10,554 nucleotides of DNA from Aquirufa sp. (GTDB lineage: Bacteria > Bacteroidota > Bacteroidia > Cytophagales > Spirosomataceae), in assembly GCA_030833145.1 (NCBI GenBank), contig JAURHT010000072.1:1-10554 (forward strand), given 5' to 3'. A program made the position numbers and the translations under genes. Shown here piece by piece: positions 6,635-10,554 of this stretch (within the stretch, counting starts at the first letter, position 1; every line of letters begins with the position of its first letter). The notes under the pieces were generated by a model. It saw only the letters and a list, made by a program, of their open reading frames with translations, was not told where the DNA came from and ran no database searches.

Positions 6635-8305
6635 TTATAAAATTTCTATTTCTACGCGGCGGTTGATTTGGCGTCCTTCCTCGGTGGCATTATCCGCCTT
6701 TGGTTTCGACTTACCATAACCTCTCGTTTTAATTCTCGCTTGATCAATTCCCCCTTTCAGTAGATTTTCCTTCACCGCATTCGCCCGCTCTAATGATAAT
6801 TTATTATTGATCTCATCCGATCCCGTATTATCCGTGTGCCCACTAATTTCAATGACCAAAGCTACATTCTCTTTCATGACCTGTAGAATCCGCTTTAATT
6901 CTGGTTCCGATTCAGGCTTTAAAATCGCCTTTCCCAGGTCAAAGAATAAGTTATTAATCGTCGCCGTATTTCCTTTTTCAAGTGGTACCATCGACAGGTC
7001 GCGGTCATCTAATTCCAAATAGCGCCCGCGGGCCGTACTCAAATCAAGATTCGTAGAAGTGGGAATCAAGCCTTTGGCCTTCGCCGTAATTCCGTAGTTC
7101 TTTCCATAGGGAAGGACTAATTTGTATTTACCAGTGGTCGGATCTGGCTTCGCTTGACCTAACACTTTTCCGTTTGACAGGTCTTCGTATGTCACCGAAG
7201 CATCCTCCGGCACCTTGCCTGTTTGCTGATTTAGCACTGTCCCGGACAATAAAACCACCGGGTCAGATTCTTGGGAAGTCACGGAGCGCGTGGATGAAGG
7301 TCCGAAACGGCTATCCGCCATCGCGGCATCTGCCGGCGCATTTCCGATTTTTCCTCCTGAATCTTTACCTCCGGACTCATTACCTCCGGACTTCAGACTC
7401 GTTCCCTCAGTCTCTGCGGACTCTAAGGCCAGTCGAAATATATCCTTCTTCCCCAGCGACCCCTTCCCTGACATAAAATAGGCATAATCGCCCTTTGCCG
7501 CGATGGAATAATAGGCATCGTATTCATCTGTGTTGATGGGAGAGCCTAGGTTTTGAGGTTTACGCCAGTGTTGCCAAGTATCATCCAATCGACGAGTCAG
7601 GTAAATATCTTGACTCCCTTGGCCACCCGGTCGGTCCGATGAAAAATAGAGTGTCTTGCCATCCGCTGATAAAAAGGGCGTTGTCTCTGAGTATTTCGTA
7701 TTAATCTCATCGCCTAGTTCAAGCGGTCGCGTCCAGCGGCCCTCCTCGAAAAAACTGATATATAAATCGTCGTCTTCGCTGTTCTTCTTTCTGGCAAAAG
7801 CCAGTAAAATCGCCTTGCCATCCATCGTCAAATACCCGTATTCATTCTTCCCTTTACTCATTTGCTCATAGCCAGGGATGTCGACTTTGACGGGAACGGT
7901 CCAGCCGGCAGTCGTTTTATTCGAGATGGAGAACCCACGTGTTTCATAGGTGCCATTGACATAGGCGCCTTTTAAGAGGATTGTTTGGCCGTCTGGGGAA
8001 ATCGATAAAATGGTGTTGTACTGATCGCGATTTAATACCTCGGAAAGTCGTCTTGCGGTGCTCCAGGTATCTCCTACTTTTTCAGAAAACCAAATATCCT
8101 GGGAACCCGAAATCGTTTCAGATCCTTTCACTCCATAGCGATTAGCGGGATGGTTTTTACGGCCAAAATACAGCGTTCTTCCATCCGGTGAAATCACCGG
8201 ATTCAATTCGGAAAATTCTGAATTCACGGCAGAACCTAAGTTCTCCGGGGCTTTTTGGGCCATCAGAAATCCCGACATCAACAAGAAGAACAACAGCTTT
8301 CTCAT
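6635..8305 (-). CDS. PD40 beta-propeller / OmpA C-terminal envelope protein
   Basis: I place the start at ATG 8305-8303, not at an upstream in-frame ATG at 8359, because it begins the signal peptide MRKLLFFLLMSGFLMA and overlaps the LOG stop codon by 4 nt (ATGA). The protein is then 556 residues. Cleavage after Ala16 would leave Gln17; there is no lipobox Cys. PD40/WD40-like blades follow, with NPVISPDGRTLYFGR (35-49), ILSISPDGQTILLKG (99-113), GYLTMDGKAILLAF (157-170) and TPFLSADGKTLYFSSDR (209-225). A low-complexity linker (about 294-348) contains three SGGxx repeats. Then comes a carboxypeptidase-regulatory-like beta domain (about 350-440) and an OmpA C-terminal peptidoglycan-binding domain (about 449-556) with ISGHTDNTGS and NKLSLERANAV, whose Asp492 and Arg507 match the diaminopimelate-binding pair. 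Likely periplasmic and attached to the cell wall. The layout resembles PorE of the type IX secretion system but lacks its N-terminal TPR part, so that role is only a guess. Confidence 0.88.
   Translation of the reverse strand: MRKLLFFLLMSGFLMAQKAPENLGSAVNSEFSELNPVISPDGRTLYFGRKNHPANRYGVKGSETISGSQDIWFSEKVGDTWSTARRLSEVLNRDQYNTILSISPDGQTILLKGAYVNGTYETRGFSISNKTTAGWTVPVKVDIPGYEQMSKGKNEYGYLTMDGKAILLAFARKKNSEDDDLYISFFEEGRWTRPLELGDEINTKYSETTPFLSADGKTLYFSSDRPGGQGSQDIYLTRRLDDTWQHWRKPQNLGSPINTDEYDAYYSIAAKGDYAYFMSGKGSLGKKDIFRLALESAETEGTSLKSGGNESGGKDSGGKIGNAPADAAMADSRFGPSSTRSVTSQESDPVVLLSGTVLNQQTGKVPEDASVTYEDLSNGKVLGQAKPDPTTGKYKLVLPYGKNYGITAKAKGLIPTSTNLDLSTARGRYLELDDRDLSMVPLEKGNTATINNLFFDLGKAILKPESEPELKRILQVMKENVALVIEISGHTDNTGSDEINNKLSLERANAVKENLLKGGIDQARIKTRGYGKSKPKADNATEEGRQINRRVEIEIL
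7346..7390 (-). repeat. Three 15-nt in-frame tandem repeats encoding SGGxx
   Basis: On the minus strand, 7390-7376, 7375-7361 and 7360-7346 encode SGGNE, SGGKD and SGGKI, about residues 306-320 of the PD40-OmpA protein. The first two copies share TTACCTCCGGACT on the plus strand (7365-7377 and 7380-7392). Being a multiple of three, copy-number change would alter linker length without a frameshift. Confidence 0.75.
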
Positions 8306-8883
8306 CCCACGTAAATCCACTTCTTTTCCATCTTCTCCGGCTGATACGCCATGATCCAATCCGCTAATTTTTCGGGGTCTGATTCTACTTGCAGCGCATC
8401 CATATTGGGCTGCTTTAAGAATCCTTCATCCACCATGTGTTGAATTTGCTTCAATTGGTGATCAAAATAGCCATTGATATTAAACACCGAAACCGGCATC
8501 TCGTGCAGATCTAATTGCTTCCATGTTAAAATTTCGAACAATTCGTCCAACGTCCCAAAGCCGCCCGGCATGGCAATCACTCCATCCGCCATGTCCGCCA
8601 TCAATGCTTTTCGCGTGTGCATCGTATCAGTTACGTGCAATTCTGGCAAGCCCTTGTGCTTCACTTCCCAAGGCTCCATGAACTTAGGGATTACACCTAT
8701 CGCGTGACCGCCTAAGCGCAAGAACTCATCGGCTAGAACGCCCATCAAACCCACACTTCCCGCGCCAAAAATCACTTGGCAACCATGGGCATGCAAAGCC
8801 TGCGCTAATTTCACTACTTGTTCCGCATAAACGGGGTTGTGGCCTTTCGAAGACCCACAATAAATCAATATTTTTTTAGACAT
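8302..8883 (-). CDS. LOG-family (TIGR00730) Rossmann-fold nucleotide phosphoribohydrolase
   Basis: The 193-residue protein is a standard LOG-type protein. Visible are the start KILIYCGSS (4-12), GAGSVGLMG (40-48) of the nucleotide-binding loop, HTRKALM (89-95) and PGGFGTLDELFEILTWKQL (106-124), which carries the PGGxGTxxE signature with Glu114. Characterised members cut the N-glycosidic bond of cytokinin riboside monophosphates or ordinary nucleoside monophosphates, giving free base and ribose 5-phosphate; in non-plant-associated bacteria a purine or pyrimidine monophosphate role is more likely. It is cytoplasmic. The ATG overlaps the end of the epimerase gene by 8 nt and its TGA overlaps the next gene's ATG, so it is embedded in the leftward operon. 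The substrate cannot be told from the sequence. Confidence 0.92.
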   Translation of the reverse strand: MSKKILIYCGSSKGHNPVYAEQVVKLAQALHAHGCQVIFGAGSVGLMGVLADEFLRLGGHAIGVIPKFMEPWEVKHKGLPELHVTDTMHTRKALMADMADGVIAMPGGFGTLDELFEILTWKQLDLHEMPVSVFNINGYFDHQLKQIQHMVDEGFLKQPNMDALQVESDPEKLADWIMAYQPEKMEKKWIYVG

Positions 8884-9766
8884 GTACTAGTTCTTTTAAT
8901 GCTTCCTCGAAGCGGACAAAGGTAAAGGAAAAGGCTGCGTCTTTTTCTATTTTGGCCGAAGACACACGGCTACCTCCCAGCACTAAACAGGCCATCTCGC
9001 CTAAAACCAGGCGAAGTAAAAACCCGGGAATGGAGGGCAAGAAAAAGGGTCTGTGCAAAGCTTTGGCAATTTGCTTGTTCATTTCTCCCGCCCGAATCGG
9101 CTCCGGAGCAACGCCATTATAGACGCCTGATAGACTCGAATTTATCAATAACTCGTTAAATATTCTGACCAAGTCGGTAATGTGAATCCAGGATTGCCAT
9201 TGCTTTCCTGATCCCAAATTAGCTCCCACGTAATACCGAATCGGTTTCGAAATAACCGGAAAAATCCCCCCATCTGCACCCATCACTAATCCGATACGGA
9301 CTTTCGCTAATCGAATACCTACCGTGGCGATCTGGTCGACTGCCTCTTCCCATTGCTTGGTACAATCCGCTAAGAAATCCAGACCCGCAGGGGAAGATTC
9401 CGTGCATTCTTGCTCGCCCGTATCCGCTCCGTAAAAGCCAATGGCAGAAGCAGAAACGACCGTTTTTATCGAATGAGGTATCGTCGATAAAGCCTGGTAT
9501 AAAACCGCGGTGCTGCGCACGCGGCTGTTAATTAATTCTCTTTTGCGCGCGGCAGACCAGCGCTCGTCCGCGATGCCCGCCCCGGCTAAATGCACGATCG
9601 CATCTACGCCTTCGAATGCTGCTGGATCGATGTAGCCATAGGAAACATCCCATTGGAAATCTCCGCCAGATCGCGATAAAATCACCACCTCGTGACCCTG
9701 ATTTAGCAAAAATTGCTTCAGAGCACCACCCACAAAACCTGTACCCCCCGTGATGAGTATGCGCAT
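8876..9766 (-). CDS. TIGR01777-family NAD(P)-dependent epimerase (YfcH/SDR39U1-like)
   Basis: The 296-residue protein is an extended short-chain dehydrogenase/reductase. It starts MRILITGGTGFVGG with the GxxGxxG dinucleotide-binding loop (7-13) and has VDAIVHLAGAGIADERW (54-70), SASAIGFYG (105-113), IRLAKVRIGLVMG (151-163), SWIHITDLVRIF, and VYNGVAPEPI followed by the small C-terminal domain (DUF1731) with PFFLPSIPGFLLRLVLGEM. These are the hallmarks of the YfcH/TIGR01777 group. The substrate of the family is not established. It lies 1 nt after the serine hydrolase gene and overlaps the LOG gene by 8 nt, so translation is probably coupled. Length and motifs are normal. Confidence 0.93.
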   Translation of the reverse strand: MRILITGGTGFVGGALKQFLLNQGHEVVILSRSGGDFQWDVSYGYIDPAAFEGVDAIVHLAGAGIADERWSAARKRELINSRVRSTAVLYQALSTIPHSIKTVVSASAIGFYGADTGEQECTESSPAGLDFLADCTKQWEEAVDQIATVGIRLAKVRIGLVMGADGGIFPVISKPIRYYVGANLGSGKQWQSWIHITDLVRIFNELLINSSLSGVYNGVAPEPIRAGEMNKQIAKALHRPFFLPSIPGFLLRLVLGEMACLVLGGSRVSSAKIEKDAAFSFTFVRFEEALKELVHV

Positions 9767-9767
9767 A

Positions 9768-10554
9768 TTAATTTCCTTTTTTAATCGCTTGGTATATCAC
9801 TTCATTGATTCCCGTGCGAATGTTCATATCCGAAATTTTGGAATTATTCCGTGTCGGATACACCCGGTTCGATAAGAAGACATAGACTAAATCCTGCGTA
9901 GGATCAATCCAAGTGTACGTTCCCGTAAAACCCGAGTGACCAAAGCTCTCCGGACTCGCCGAAGCCGCCGCAGAAATACCCGCCTTGTTGCGATCCACTT
10001 TGTCAAATCCTACCCCACGACGTGCATTTTCAGCCGCGCTAAATGGATAAGACGTCCACTGTTTGATGGTGGATTCTTGAATGAATTGCTGGCCACCGAA
10101 ATACCCTTTTTGGAGGTACATCTGCATCAATTTTGCTAAGTCATTCGCATTCCCGAACAAACCGGCGTGGCCTGAAATGCCATCCAATAAAGCCGCACCC
10201 TCATCGTGCACCTTGCCGTGAATCAACGTCTTGCGGAAAAGAGAATCATATTCCGATGGCACGATGCGCGCTAACGGGAAATGTTTCTCTGCTTGATAAA
10301 CTAAAGTCGATGCCCCTAAAGGTTTGTAAAACGAATCTGCTAAAAAGTCCGTCCAAGGCTTTCCGGTCATCCGCGGTGACTCTGATGGCAATAAATAATA
10401 AGACAAATCCGAATACACATATTCCTTCTTCTCGCGCAACGGACTTTCTTTAATCGCCGTCATAATTTGCTCTTTCAAGGTCTTGTGTGCCCATAAAGTA
10501 GGCGCCACCTGCGTAGGGTATTCCTCGGATTGCGCATAAGATAAGGTGAATGGC
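9768..10554 (-). CDS. Serine hydrolase (beta-lactamase/PBP-like), C-terminal part of a GH3-fusion protein; 5' end outside the window
   Basis: The reading frame is open to the right edge (261 codons plus stop). A GTG at 10508 could be read as a start, but the frame continues upstream as SYAQSEEYPTQ and the SxxK catalytic motif of the family has not yet appeared, so the gene is partial. Visible are YSDLSYYLL (the Tyr-x-Asp/Asn motif), KPLGAS, FPLARIVPSEYDSLFRKTL, GKVHDEGAALL, GISGHAGLFGNANDLAKLM and FGHSGFTGTYTWIDP with the HSG motif in place of KTG, then VYVFLSNRVYPTRNN and NIRTGINEVIYQAI. This segment closely follows the C-terminal half of the about 1000-residue Bacteroidota proteins that join a family 3 beta-N-acetylglucosaminidase to a serine hydrolase, thought to act in cell-wall recycling. 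The GH3 half is inferred, not seen. Confidence 0.85.
   Translation of the reverse strand, partial: PFTLSYAQSEEYPTQVAPTLWAHKTLKEQIMTAIKESPLREKKEYVYSDLSYYLLPSESPRMTGKPWTDFLADSFYKPLGASTLVYQAEKHFPLARIVPSEYDSLFRKTLIHGKVHDEGAALLDGISGHAGLFGNANDLAKLMQMYLQKGYFGGQQFIQESTIKQWTSYPFSAAENARRGVGFDKVDRNKAGISAAASASPESFGHSGFTGTYTWIDPTQDLVYVFLSNRVYPTRNNSKISDMNIRTGINEVIYQAIKKGN

Noticed and set aside
5577..7481. Plus-strand open frames opposite recJ and the PD40-OmpA gene
   Set aside because: They lie antisense to long genes with clear domain motifs, have low-complexity Pro/Ser-rich translations and no recognisable motif.

Overview
The window looks like chromosomal DNA of a Bacteroidota bacterium, most likely of the Cytophagales type (lineage inferred from protein families, not searched). 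The signs are a TATCTTTG-type -7 element, absence of clear Shine-Dalgarno sites, a PD40/OmpA-like envelope protein, a membrane-anchored M28 glutaminyl cyclase, and the C-terminal part of the GH3/serine-hydrolase fusion protein typical of this phylum. There is no sign of phage, insertion sequences, CRISPR or RNA genes. Coding density is very high; the longest non-coding stretch is about 105 bases (308-412).

Left edge: the first 102 codons of ribonuclease R (rnr) run leftward out of the window. A 105-base divergent region separates it from a rightward four-gene cluster: M28 glutaminyl cyclase-like protein, gcvT (aminomethyltransferase), comB (2-phosphosulfolactate phosphatase family) and thrC (threonine synthase). 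Junctions are 3 nt, 1 nt and a 4-nt ATGA overlap, so this is very probably one transcript.

Middle: thrC meets a leftward DoxX-like membrane protein tail to tail with a 9-nt overlap. The junction holds a perfect 12-bp inverted repeat that encodes Phe-Lys-Ala on both strands. Just inside thrC is a second hairpin followed, on the minus strand, by a U-tract; it reads as an intrinsic terminator for leftward transcription.

Right half: a tightly packed leftward operon, in transcription order: GH3-linked serine hydrolase (5' end outside the window), TIGR01777 epimerase, LOG-family protein, PD40-OmpA envelope protein, recJ, then DoxX after a 35-nt gap with a possible promoter of its own. The junctions from the hydrolase to recJ are 1 nt, an 8-nt overlap, a 4-nt overlap and 1 nt. 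The mix covers cell wall, nucleotide and DNA repair functions and does not form one obvious pathway.

I found no clear new defence, mobile or biosynthetic system. The most interesting points are the dual-coding palindrome with embedded terminator, the comB/thrC coupling in a non-methanogen, and the match between a glutaminyl cyclase and a signal peptide that should expose an N-terminal glutamine.
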